Assembly (NCBI GenBank): GCA_050874585.1
Contig: JBNMKZ010000021.1
Span: 1 to 37,804 of the forward strand
Direction: 5' to 3'
DNA length: 37,804 bases
DNA from: UBA1067 sp050874585
GTDB taxonomy: Bacteria > Verrucomicrobiota > Kiritimatiellia > RFP12 > UBA1067
The position numbers and the translations under genes were made by a program. This document shows, piece after piece, positions 25,618-34,100 of the stretch. The notes under the pieces are model-generated. The model was given only the letters and a program-made list of their open reading frames with translations, ran no database searches and had not been told where the DNA came from. The stretch's first letter is position 1, and each line of letters begins with the position of its first letter.

Positions 25618-26607
25618 ATGACGGCAGATGACCAAATCAAACGTGCGCGGCAGGTCTTCGACATTGAGATCGAGGGCTTGCGCCGGACGCGGGATTCGAT
25701 TGACACCAGTTTCACCGAGGCGGTGGGGCTGATGTTGGATGTCGTCTCCCATGATGGCATTGTCGTCGTCTCCGGAGTTGGCAAGAATCTGCATATTGCG
25801 GAGAAGATGAGCGCGATTTTCGCCTCAACGGGAACGCGCTCCATCGTCTTGAACCCGGTTCAGGCCATGCACGGCGATTTGGGAATGGTTTCAGCCCGGG
25901 ACGTCCTGCTGGCTCTTTCGTTCAGCGGCGAGTCCGAGGAAGTTATCCGCCTGATACCGGCGATTCGCCGCCATGGGCTGAAGGTGATTTCCATGACGGG
26001 CAATCCCCAGTCGACGCTGGCGAAGATGAGTGACATTCATATCGCCATTCCCTGCGGGCGTGAGGCGTGTCCGTTCGGCATGGCGCCGACGAACTCGACG
26101 ACGGCAACGATGGCGATGGGCGATGCGCTGGCCATGGTGATGATTGACGCGCAGAAATTCCCGATTGAGGACTACGCCATGAACCACCCGGCGGGAGCCA
26201 TCGGACGGGCGCTTGTCATGAAGGTGACGGATGTCATGCGCACGGGCGAACGGCTTGCCCGCGTCGCCCCGACCGCGACGGTCATGGAGACGCTTTTGGC
26301 GATGACGAAGGCTCAGGCCGGTTCGGCCGTCATTGCGGACGCGGAGGGTCGCCTGCTGGGCATTTTTACGGATGGCGATTTCCGCCGCGTGATGGCGCAG
26401 GCTCAGGATCGTTCGGGCGTACTGGGTGCGCCGGTCGAGACCTACATGACGCACGGGCCGATGTTCGTCAGGGACGATGCCTATGCGGCCGAGCTGCTCA
26501 AGGTCTTTGAGCGTCGGCGCATCGACGACTTGCCCGTGTGCGATGAGCAGGGCCGTGTTGTCGGGTTGGTGGATATTCAGGATCTTCCGAAGATGAAGGT
26601 ACTTTAA
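25618..26607 (+). CDS. kdsD: Arabinose-5-phosphate isomerase, KpsF/GutQ family
   Basis: The enzyme is expected to convert ribulose 5-phosphate to arabinose 5-phosphate, the first step toward Kdo and lipopolysaccharide. A sugar-isomerase (SIS) domain covers about residues 40-180 (VVVSGVGKNLHIAEK, LALSFSGESEEV, PTNSTTATMAMGDALA) and is followed by two CBS domains (about 205-265 and 275-329; IFTDGDFRR, IDDLPVCDEQG). The length of 329 matches the family. GKN in the first motif replaces the common GKS. Context beside ackA-pta and upstream of outer-membrane secretin genes fits envelope building. GutQ and KpsF paralogues cannot be separated from KdsD by sequence reading alone, so the symbol denotes the reaction. 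Confidence 0.92.
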   Translation: MTADDQIKRARQVFDIEIEGLRRTRDSIDTSFTEAVGLMLDVVSHDGIVVVSGVGKNLHIAEKMSAIFASTGTRSIVLNPVQAMHGDLGMVSARDVLLALSFSGESEEVIRLIPAIRRHGLKVISMTGNPQSTLAKMSDIHIAIPCGREACPFGMAPTNSTTATMAMGDALAMVMIDAQKFPIEDYAMNHPAGAIGRALVMKVTDVMRTGERLARVAPTATVMETLLAMTKAQAGSAVIADAEGRLLGIFTDGDFRRVMAQAQDRSGVLGAPVETYMTHGPMFVRDDAYAAELLKVFERRRIDDLPVCDEQGRVVGLVDIQDLPKMKVL

Positions 26608-26622
26608 GAAAGGAACGAAAGC

Positions 26623-27345
26623 ATGAACGTGAAACAGATGATTCTTGTGACGGCGGCTTTTTCGGTTGCGGTGTCGGCGTTTGCCGCGCCCTCACGCAGG
26701 TCTTCGCGTGCAAAGACCGAGGCGGCGGAAGAGGAGACGGTTGTTTCGGGAAACGATGCGAAGGTGACGATTGACCAGTTCCCGAAGACAGGGCGCGCCT
26801 CGACATTGTCCGTCTCGTCGCTTTCGGGCGCGTCGATTATCGGCCAGTGCTTCACGAAGCCCCGCAAGTGGATTGTGCTTGAGACGAAGTACACGACCTA
26901 TGCGCGTTGGCAGGATCAGTTGACTTTCACGTGGCACGTCCTTCTTGAGACGAAGAGCGCGACGGAAAAGGACAAGACGGACAAGCTTCCGCCGTACTCC
27001 TATTTCTCCACGACCGTGACCTATGCGAACATCCCGAAGGGGTCGCACGCGGCGAGCGTCTGTCTGCATCCGTCCTATTTGGAGCGGTATGGCGAGCCGA
27101 AGGCCATTGGTCTTGTCATCGCGAATAAGGACGGAACGATTCTTGCCGGCAACTGCGAGAGCGAGATTAAGGGCATTGACTCGCATCCGAAGTCCCTTGA
27201 CCAGGCGTTTTGGAACAACGACAAGATCATGAACGCCACGCAGAACGGCGAGCCGATGATTGAGCGTCGGCAGGGCCTTCAGGATCGGTCGAAGACGATT
27301 TGGGCGCTCGTGAACCCGAATGACTACGAAATGGTGGTGCAGTAA
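26623..27345 (+). CDS. Amuc_1102-like pilus-associated protein
   Basis: This 240-residue secreted protein has a signal peptide (1-22, SAFAA|P) followed by a basic RRSSR stretch and an acidic linker (about 24-42). Residues 45-240 appear beta-rich (KWIVLETKYTTYARWQDQL, FTWHVLLETKS, YFSTTVTYANIPKG). Identification as the counterpart of Akkermansia Amuc_1102 rests mainly on its position directly before the PilM-, Amuc_1100-, Amuc_1099- and secretin-like genes, in the same order as in Akkermansia, plus size and fold type; sequence similarity could not be tested. Amuc_1102 has an Ig-like fold and is regarded as pilus-associated. Start ATG 26623 follows AAGGA by 8 nt; its stop overlaps the next ATG (TAATG). 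Confidence 0.7.
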   Translation: MNVKQMILVTAAFSVAVSAFAAPSRRSSRAKTEAAEEETVVSGNDAKVTIDQFPKTGRASTLSVSSLSGASIIGQCFTKPRKWIVLETKYTTYARWQDQLTFTWHVLLETKSATEKDKTDKLPPYSYFSTTVTYANIPKGSHAASVCLHPSYLERYGEPKAIGLVIANKDGTILAGNCESEIKGIDSHPKSLDQAFWNNDKIMNATQNGEPMIERRQGLQDRSKTIWALVNPNDYEMVVQ

Positions 27346-28970
27346 TGGCAAAGAAATTTCTTGCACTTGACATCGGTGCGGCGAATGTCGCGCTCGCCGA
27401 GTATGAAGAGGGGGCCAAGGGTGCGCTGACGCTGGTGCGCTATGGTCTTGCGCCGCTTGCGGCTTCGCTTGACTCGGGCGATCCCCAGACGATTTTGGTC
27501 CCCGCGCTCATGGAAATCGTGCGCACGGCGGGGATTAAGCCCGGTCCCGTGGCGATTTCGGTCTCGGGGCAGATGGCCTTCTATCGCTTCGCGGCGATCC
27601 CGTCGGCTGGCTCGGAGGAGAAGTTCGACCAGCTCGTCCGCTACGAAATCGAGCAGAATGTCCCGTTCCCAATCGATGAGATGGTCAGCGACCGTCAGGT
27701 TCTTGGCGAGACCGAGAGCGGCGACAAGTCGGTCATGATTGTTTCGGCGAAGGTCGATCAGATTGAGGCGATTACGTCCGCCGTCGCGTCCGCAGGCTTC
27801 CGTCCGGAACTGGTGGATGTCGCGCCAATTGCCCTGACGAATGCGCTCAAGGCCGTGCGCCCGGACGACGAGTCGAGCGTCGTGTTGCTGGACATCGGTG
27901 CCAAGACGACCTCGCTCGTGATTGTCGAAGGTGACAAGGTCTACAATCGTTCGATTCCGATCGCCGGCAACAACATTACGCGTGACATTGCGCAGGCGCT
28001 GGGGTGCACGCACGAGGAGGCCGAACGACTGAAGCGCGAGCAGGCCTACGTTGCCGCCGGCGGCGTGGTGGAGGACGAGGATCCGACGGTTGACAGAATC
28101 TCCAAGGTTTGCCGTGCTATTATGTCGCGCCTGCAGGCCGAGATTTCGCGGAGCATCAACTTCTATCGCTCCCAGCAGGGGGGTTCGGCACCGACGCGCC
28201 TTTATCTGACGGGCGGAACGGCCCTTTTGCCGCGCATTGACGAGTTCTTCGCCGAGAACCTGCACATTGAGGTCGAGTATTTCAATCCGTTCGAGGCGAT
28301 TGGCGTCGGCCCGGCCGTCGATGCGGAGGCCTTTGGGTCCGATGCCGCGCTCCTGGCGGCCACGGCTGGCGTGGTCCTTCATCAGGTCGGCGCGGCGCGG
28401 TTTACAATCAACCTGCTTCCGCCGTCCATTGTTGCGGCACGGGCGGAAAAGGCGAAGGTGCCGGTTGTGGCTGCGGCGGGCGTCCTGTTGGTGGGGGCGC
28501 TGGTCCTTGGCCTTTGCGGGGTCTATCATTCGACCGAGGTGACCGATGTCGTCTATGACAAGGTGGAGGCCAAGCAGGCGTCGCTCAAGGGCTTTGAGCG
28601 CAAGGTCAAGTCCGTGCAGGAAGAAGTCGAGAAGGCGACGGCAGAGGCGGACGGCTACAGGAAACTCCTCTTGGCGCGTTCGGCCATGGCCTCTCGCCTG
28701 AATGCCGTCCGTTCGGCACTGGCTCCGGGTATGTGGATTGAGAAGTGGGAACCGGGTCGGGTGACGATTCGCGGGTGGAAGGACCGCCTTCAGACGTTCG
28801 TCGACTCGGTCGCCAAGAAGAACGGTGGCAAGCGCGAGACCGCCTCCGAAATCGTCGTCGCCCGCCTCAAGGGGAATGTCATCGTCGAAAGTGCGAGCAT
28901 TTCCGACATGAAGGCCATCGGCAAGAACGCGAACATTGAGCAATTCACAGTGGAGTTGACGTTCAAATGA
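27345..28970 (+). CDS. PilM-PilN fusion, Amuc_1101-like
   Basis: The protein is 541 residues. Residues 1-345 form a PilM-type actin-like ATPase: phosphate-binding LALDIGAANVALAEY (about 4-18), second phosphate loop VLLDIGAKTTSLVIVEG (about 182-198), adenosine motif YLTGGTALLPRIDEFF and FNPFEAIGV. Residues 355-359 are INLLP, the motif by which PilN tails bind PilM in classical type IV pili. A transmembrane helix (about 372-394), a charged coiled coil (about 395-445) and a small alpha/beta domain (about 450-541) follow, as in PilN/GspL. PilM and PilN are usually separate proteins; here they are one chain, placing PilM in the cytoplasm and the PilN part in the periplasm. It overlaps both neighbouring genes (1 and 4 nt), so it belongs to a tight operon. 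Confidence 0.88.
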   Translation: MAKKFLALDIGAANVALAEYEEGAKGALTLVRYGLAPLAASLDSGDPQTILVPALMEIVRTAGIKPGPVAISVSGQMAFYRFAAIPSAGSEEKFDQLVRYEIEQNVPFPIDEMVSDRQVLGETESGDKSVMIVSAKVDQIEAITSAVASAGFRPELVDVAPIALTNALKAVRPDDESSVVLLDIGAKTTSLVIVEGDKVYNRSIPIAGNNITRDIAQALGCTHEEAERLKREQAYVAAGGVVEDEDPTVDRISKVCRAIMSRLQAEISRSINFYRSQQGGSAPTRLYLTGGTALLPRIDEFFAENLHIEVEYFNPFEAIGVGPAVDAEAFGSDAALLAATAGVVLHQVGAARFTINLLPPSIVAARAEKAKVPVVAAAGVLLVGALVLGLCGVYHSTEVTDVVYDKVEAKQASLKGFERKVKSVQEEVEKATAEADGYRKLLLARSAMASRLNAVRSALAPGMWIEKWEPGRVTIRGWKDRLQTFVDSVAKKNGGKRETASEIVVARLKGNVIVESASISDMKAIGKNANIEQFTVELTFK

Positions 28971-29965
28971 GCAAGACGAAAATTATTCTGGCCGCCATTG
29001 GCGGATCGTGTGCGCTCGTTTCGCTGGTGCTGTGCTTCCTGATTTGGAGCGCGGCATCCGATCGAAGCGAAAAGGCCGATGAGATTGAGGACTCAAGCGG
29101 CATGGGTATGATGGATTCGGCCAGGAAGCTGATGCGTCAGCCGATTTATCCTGGTCCGGCCAGCGTCAGGGCCCTTGAATCGAACCGCACCGAGTATGCG
29201 TCGTGGAGCGCGAGTGCACGGACGCTTGCCGCGCGCGGTGACTGCGCCTTTGAAGCGACGACGGCACCAGCGTTCAAGACTTTCCTCGTGGAGGAAGCGC
29301 GGCACCTTTCCGAATTGCCGGGTGGTGTTGACGGCAAGCTCGTCAAGCCCGAATTCCCCTTCGGCTTTAAGGATTACATCATCGGCGGCAAGATGCCCGA
29401 GGAGGCGGATCTGCCGCGCCTTCAGCGCGAATGGAACGATGTCTCAACCGTCATCTCGGCTTTGGCCGTGACGGGCGTCGTGGAGATCGTGGATGTGACT
29501 ATGAAGGCGAAGGCCGAGGAGCCTGAGCCGCAGGAGACGGGCCGCAGAAATCGTCGGCGCAAGGCTCCGAAGGCGGATGAAGCTGCCGCCGAGAACGCGC
29601 CGCTCGTGACAACCTTCACGGTTGTCTTCAGAGCGCGTCCGCAGGGACTGGTTAGTGCCGTGAATGCCATTGTCGCGTCCTCGCGGTTCATCGTCATTGA
29701 TGACATGAGCTTTGTTCGTGAGCAGGATGCCCTGTCCGAGATTCTCGGCGGAGACGCGAAGGGTGAGTCTGCCGCGCCGCGTCGTTCGTCGCGTCGTCGG
29801 CGTGGGGCGGTCCAGGACGAGGAGTCGGCAGGGGAGGCCAAGGGGCTTGTCCCCGGCGGCCTGGTGACGGATCCGGCGCGTGCGCCCCTCTTGAAGGTTT
29901 CGATGTCGTTCTCCGTTTACGATTTCCGTTCGCGGACGAATGATGGGAAGGAAGTCGAGAAATGA
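28967..29965 (+). CDS. Amuc_1100-like pilus inner-membrane protein
   Basis: The protein is 332 residues, close to the 317 of Akkermansia Amuc_1100. A single N-terminal transmembrane helix (about 7-28) leaves the rest in the periplasm. A helical/coiled stretch (about 32-120) leads to two alpha/beta halves (about 150-190 and 210-255; AVTGVVEIVDVTM, VVFRARPQGLVSAVNAI) as in PilN/PilO-type domains. Two strongly basic linkers interrupt it: RRNRRRKAPK near 193 and RRSSRRRRG at 272-280. The assignment rests on gene order, size and topology. Amuc_1100 is known as a host-active (TLR2-related) protein, but this cannot be carried over to this homologue. ATGA overlaps on both sides mark a coupled operon. 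Confidence 0.78.
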   Translation: MSKTKIILAAIGGSCALVSLVLCFLIWSAASDRSEKADEIEDSSGMGMMDSARKLMRQPIYPGPASVRALESNRTEYASWSASARTLAARGDCAFEATTAPAFKTFLVEEARHLSELPGGVDGKLVKPEFPFGFKDYIIGGKMPEEADLPRLQREWNDVSTVISALAVTGVVEIVDVTMKAKAEEPEPQETGRRNRRRKAPKADEAAAENAPLVTTFTVVFRARPQGLVSAVNAIVASSRFIVIDDMSFVREQDALSEILGGDAKGESAAPRRSSRRRRGAVQDEESAGEAKGLVPGGLVTDPARAPLLKVSMSFSVYDFRSRTNDGKEVEK

Positions 29966-31068
29966 TGGCGAAGAACGGTAATTTCTTTTCGGCACACTAC
30001 GAGTGGCTGGCTCTCGGCGTTGCGGTTGTCGCACTGGTTGGGGCCGTTGTCTATTTCGTTGGTTCGGTGGGGGTCGATCCGGACGAGGCGGCGGCGGATG
30101 CCGTGCGGAGCCTGAGCACCGTCGGACGCGATGGCTCGGGCGTCAAGCCCGTCGATTTGTCGGACTACGAGCGGGCGGCGGGCACCGTCAAGTCCCCCGT
30201 CTTCGTGCGGGCGATTAAGGGGACGGAGGCGAGCTTCCTCGCATCCGAGAAGCGCGTTGCCTGCAAGCATTGCCTCGAACCGATTCCGTTTGATGCGGAC
30301 GTGTGCATCTTCTGCGGCAAGAAGCAGCCGGAGGAGAAGGTCGTCGTCCTCGACAGCGATGGTGATGGCCTGCCCGACGAGTGGGAGCGTCGCTACGGAC
30401 TGAATCCGGACGATGCCGGCGATGCGATTCTCGACAAGGACAACGACGGCTTCACGAACCTGGAGGAATTCCAGGCGGGCACGGATCCGACGGATCCGGC
30501 GTCGCATCCGGACTACCTCGACTCGCTGAAGGTCGTGTTGCCGCTGAAGGAGACGATTCTGCCGTTCTACTTCCGCAATGCGATGCAGACGCCTCGCGGG
30601 ATGCGGCTGGAGTTCTTCGACCCGAAGCGGAAGAACGACTACGGCACGATGGGCCGCCGCTATTCGGTTCTCGAAGGCGAGGAAATTGGCGACACGGGTT
30701 TCGTCGCCAAGAAGTACGAGCACAAGGAGGCGAAGCAGAAGATCCAGGGCGGTAAGGACGCCAGGAGCGGAAAGGTCATGGAGAAGACGGTGGACGTCTC
30801 GGTTGTGACGCTCGTGCGCAAGATGGACAACAAGGTGATTCGCCTTCAGATTGAAGAGCGGAACAAGCCGATGGACGTGCAGGCGAAACTGGTCTTCACG
30901 CGCAATACGCGTGTTGAGGAGTTCACGGTTGTTCCCGGCAGCACGATCTCCCTCTATGGAATCAAGTATACGGTCAAGGCCATTCGCGGCAAGGGCAAGG
31001 GTGCCGTGGTGACGCTTGAGCAGGTTGGGTCCGGCAAGCCCCGTGCCCTTGAAGCCCTTGAACCGTAA
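29962..31068 (+). CDS. Amuc_1099-like protein with zinc ribbon and calcium loops
   Basis: The protein is 368 residues. It has a short cytoplasmic tail, a transmembrane helix (about 15-34), then a periplasmic part. Cys101, Cys104, Cys115 and Cys118 form a CxxC-x10-CxxC zinc ribbon. Two acidic loops, DSDGDGLPDEWE (131-142) and DKDNDGFTNLEE (158-169), look like thrombospondin type 3 calcium sites and end in GTDPTDPASHPDY. Residues about 180-368 are two beta-rich halves (RYSVLEGEEIGDTGFVA, IKYTVKAIRGKGKGAVVTL) resembling PilP/GspC-type domains that contact the secretin. Family assignment comes from position between Amuc_1100-like and secretin genes. A zinc ribbon outside the cytoplasm is unusual. 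Confidence 0.75.
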   Translation: MMAKNGNFFSAHYEWLALGVAVVALVGAVVYFVGSVGVDPDEAAADAVRSLSTVGRDGSGVKPVDLSDYERAAGTVKSPVFVRAIKGTEASFLASEKRVACKHCLEPIPFDADVCIFCGKKQPEEKVVVLDSDGDGLPDEWERRYGLNPDDAGDAILDKDNDGFTNLEEFQAGTDPTDPASHPDYLDSLKVVLPLKETILPFYFRNAMQTPRGMRLEFFDPKRKNDYGTMGRRYSVLEGEEIGDTGFVAKKYEHKEAKQKIQGGKDARSGKVMEKTVDVSVVTLVRKMDNKVIRLQIEERNKPMDVQAKLVFTRNTRVEEFTVVPGSTISLYGIKYTVKAIRGKGKGAVVTLEQVGSGKPRALEALEP

Positions 31069-31086
31069 ACGAAATTAGGCTATAAT
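31058..31086 (+). promoter_or_regulatory. Internal promoter of the secretin gene
   Basis: TTGAAC (31058-31063), which lies across the end of the preceding gene, and TATAAT (31081-31086) are separated by exactly 17 bp. The transcript would start near 31093, about 27 nt before ATG 31120. This suggests that the secretin can be made independently of the inner-membrane components. Confidence 0.8.
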
Positions 31087-31119
31087 ACACAACTGGAAAC
31101 TTAAGGAATAGGTTGCACT

Positions 31120-34100
31120 ATGACGAACTTGAAGACTTTGACGGCGATTGGCGCGACTGCGGCTCTTGTGGCCGTGGGGTCGTTTGCGCTTGCGCAGGAC
31201 GATCTCGACGACCTTCTGAAAGATCTCGAAAGCGACACGACGGTCGAGCAGGCCGAGTCGCCGAAGGCCGACGAGCCAGCGGAAGAGGCGGATGAGGAGC
31301 CGGCAGCGGCGGAAGAATCCGACGCGAAGGCGACTCCCGTTGAGGCCCCGGCGGTCGAGGAGGCCGATGACGAGTCCGACGAGGATGCCGCGACGATCGA
31401 GCCTGCCGAGGAGCCTGCTGCCGAAGCGGTCGAGGAGTCCCCGGAGGCCGAGGCCGAAGCCCCGGCTGCCGAGGAACCTGCGGCGAAGGAAGAGCCTGCC
31501 GCGGTGCAACCTGTCGCTGCAGCCCCTGCCCCGAAGGCTGAGCCCCAGGAATCGGACGAGGAGGAGTCCGCGCTTGCCGAATTGGCGGACGATACCAGCG
31601 TCACGGTCCCCGTTGCCGCGAAGGCGAACATCCCTGCCGCCGACGAGGAGCTGATTGACAACATCCGCACGATGGAAGAAGTCCGCCGCAAGGCTTTCAA
31701 TTCCCAGGCGCGGCGTGAGATTGCCGAGGCGCGTCGGAGCATGGAGGCGAAAGAATACAAGGAGGCCGAGAAGCACTACAGCCAGGCCCTCCGGCTCATG
31801 AACGACAGCCCGCTTTCGGAGAAGTTCCGCCGCGAGTGCGAGCAGGGCGTGGCCGAGAGCCTTTATCGCGCGGCTCTCCTTGAGGAGCAGACCGGCCGCC
31901 GCGAACGTGCCGTCGAGCTGATGGAGAAGGCGATTGATATGCGCCATCCGCAGGCTCGTAAGCAACTGGAGTCCTGGCTGAAGGAGGGTGACCCCTCGGC
32001 GAATAAGACGGACTATTCCGAGATCGCACATCGGCGCACCGAAGAGGACTACAAGAAGCTTCGCGAGAAGAACCGTCTCCACATGCACCGTGCGAAGCAG
32101 CTTCTGTCGACGCGTGAGATTGACCGTGCGCTCGACGAGTGCGAGCTCGTGCTTGTGAACGACCCCTATAATCAGGATGCCATTCGCCTGCGCAATGCGA
32201 TTCAGAAGAAGCGCATGACCATCCTCAAGCAGGAGTTCGATGCAACGCGTGACGGCTATATCGCCGACGTGACGAAGGCGTGGCGGCCTGTCTACGCCCC
32301 GAATGCGCGGCAGTTGGATGATGTCTCCAGCTCGACGGTCAAGAAGAGCCTGGGCGACGATCCCGAGCGTTCACAGGAGCAGAGCATCATTCAGCGCATG
32401 CGTGAGATGCGCCTGCCGACGATTTCGTTCAAGCCGCCGGCGACCATCATCGATGCCGTCGAGTACTTCCGTGGTGCGTCGAAGGACTTTGACAAGCCGG
32501 ACATCCCGCTGGAACAGCGCGGCTTCAACTTCGTGCTGAAGACCCCTGAGACGCTCCGCGCCCAGGCGACGGAGGAGTCGAGCGATGACAATGGCTTTGG
32601 CGCGGACGACGCATCGTCGCAGTCGAACCAGTCGGGCGTGCCCGTCATCCCGATGATTACGGCGAGCAACATCACCTTCTACGATGCGTTGAAGCTCGTC
32701 TGCGAATCGGTGGACTACAAGTTCAAGGTCCAGGGACCGATCGTCATGGTCATGCAGAAGAACATGTCGACCGACGAGATGGTGACGCGTAGCTACCCGG
32801 TCGTGGCCGCCTTCCTTGAGCGTATCGGCAGCGCGACCTCCGATATGAAGGAGCTTAAGAGTGCGGGCGGCTTCGGTTCGTCCTCGTCCTCCTCCAGGGG
32901 CGATGGTGGCGATGAGAACCAGGAGCAGGACTGGAAGGAGTTCTTCACCCTGATGGGTGTGCAGTGGCCCGAGGGTAGCTCGATTCTCTACATCAAGACG
33001 CTCGGCAAGCTCCGCGTCAAGAATACCTATGAAAACCTTGCCGAACTTGAGAAGGCTCTGACTGAACTCAATGTCGACCAGAAGTTGATTGAGATTGAGA
33101 CGCGCTTTGTTGAAGTCTGCCAGGAGGATCTGAACTCCCTCGGTTTCGAGTGGATTCTCAACAGCGACTACAGCCTCAACACGGGCCGCCTCGGCAAGTG
33201 GATGGGTATCAACGATGGCGCGTGGGGCACCAGCAGCGGTAGCACGAGCTATTCGCGTGAGACGGCTCCGACGACCGGGTCGACGGGTGGTTCTTCGACG
33301 AAGACGCTTGAGTCGGTCGTCTCGAAGAATAACACGACCTACTACTCGGGTAGCCAGGGTGCGAACTGGATTCGTGGGCGCGGCGATGTCCGTAGCAACG
33401 TCGGTGTCAACGCTTTCGGCGGCAACTCCGGCTACAGCAACGGCAACCGTTACCTCTCGACGGTCGGCAACCACATCTCGGGGAGCGAGAACTCGACGAA
33501 CGACCAGTTCATGCGGGTGAACGCCTTCCTCGGCAGTGCGGACCTCTCGATGATTCTCCACATGCTCTCCCAGCGCAGCGACACGGACCTCCTGTCCGCG
33601 CCGAAGGTCCTGACGCGTCCGGGCGAGGAAGCCGTCATCAAGGTCGTCACGGAGTACATCTACCCGACCGACTACGATGTGCAGTTGCAGTCCAGCTCGT
33701 CCTCCAGCTCGGGTAGCAGCGGTGGTGGCCAAAGCGCGATTCTCGCGGTCGTCGAGCCTCAGAGCTTCGTGACGCGTGAAGTCGGTGTCATCCTTGACGT
33801 CACCCCGACGCTGACGGACGACGGTAACCTGATCGACCTCAAGCTCAACACGCAGGTCGTTGACGAGCCGACGTGGAAGAACTACGGTATGCGCATCCCG
33901 TTCACGGGCAACAGTTCGTTGCAGAGCTTCACCGGCATCGGTGAAATCTTCACGGGCCTGAGCACCGCCCTGAACACGATTGGCGCGACGCTGACGGAGT
34001 CCATGAAGGCGGCCTTTACGGAGCAGGTGATGGATTCCGCAACGACGGCCATGAGCAACCTGACGGGCAACGACAGCATCACCTACTACGATGCCCCGAT

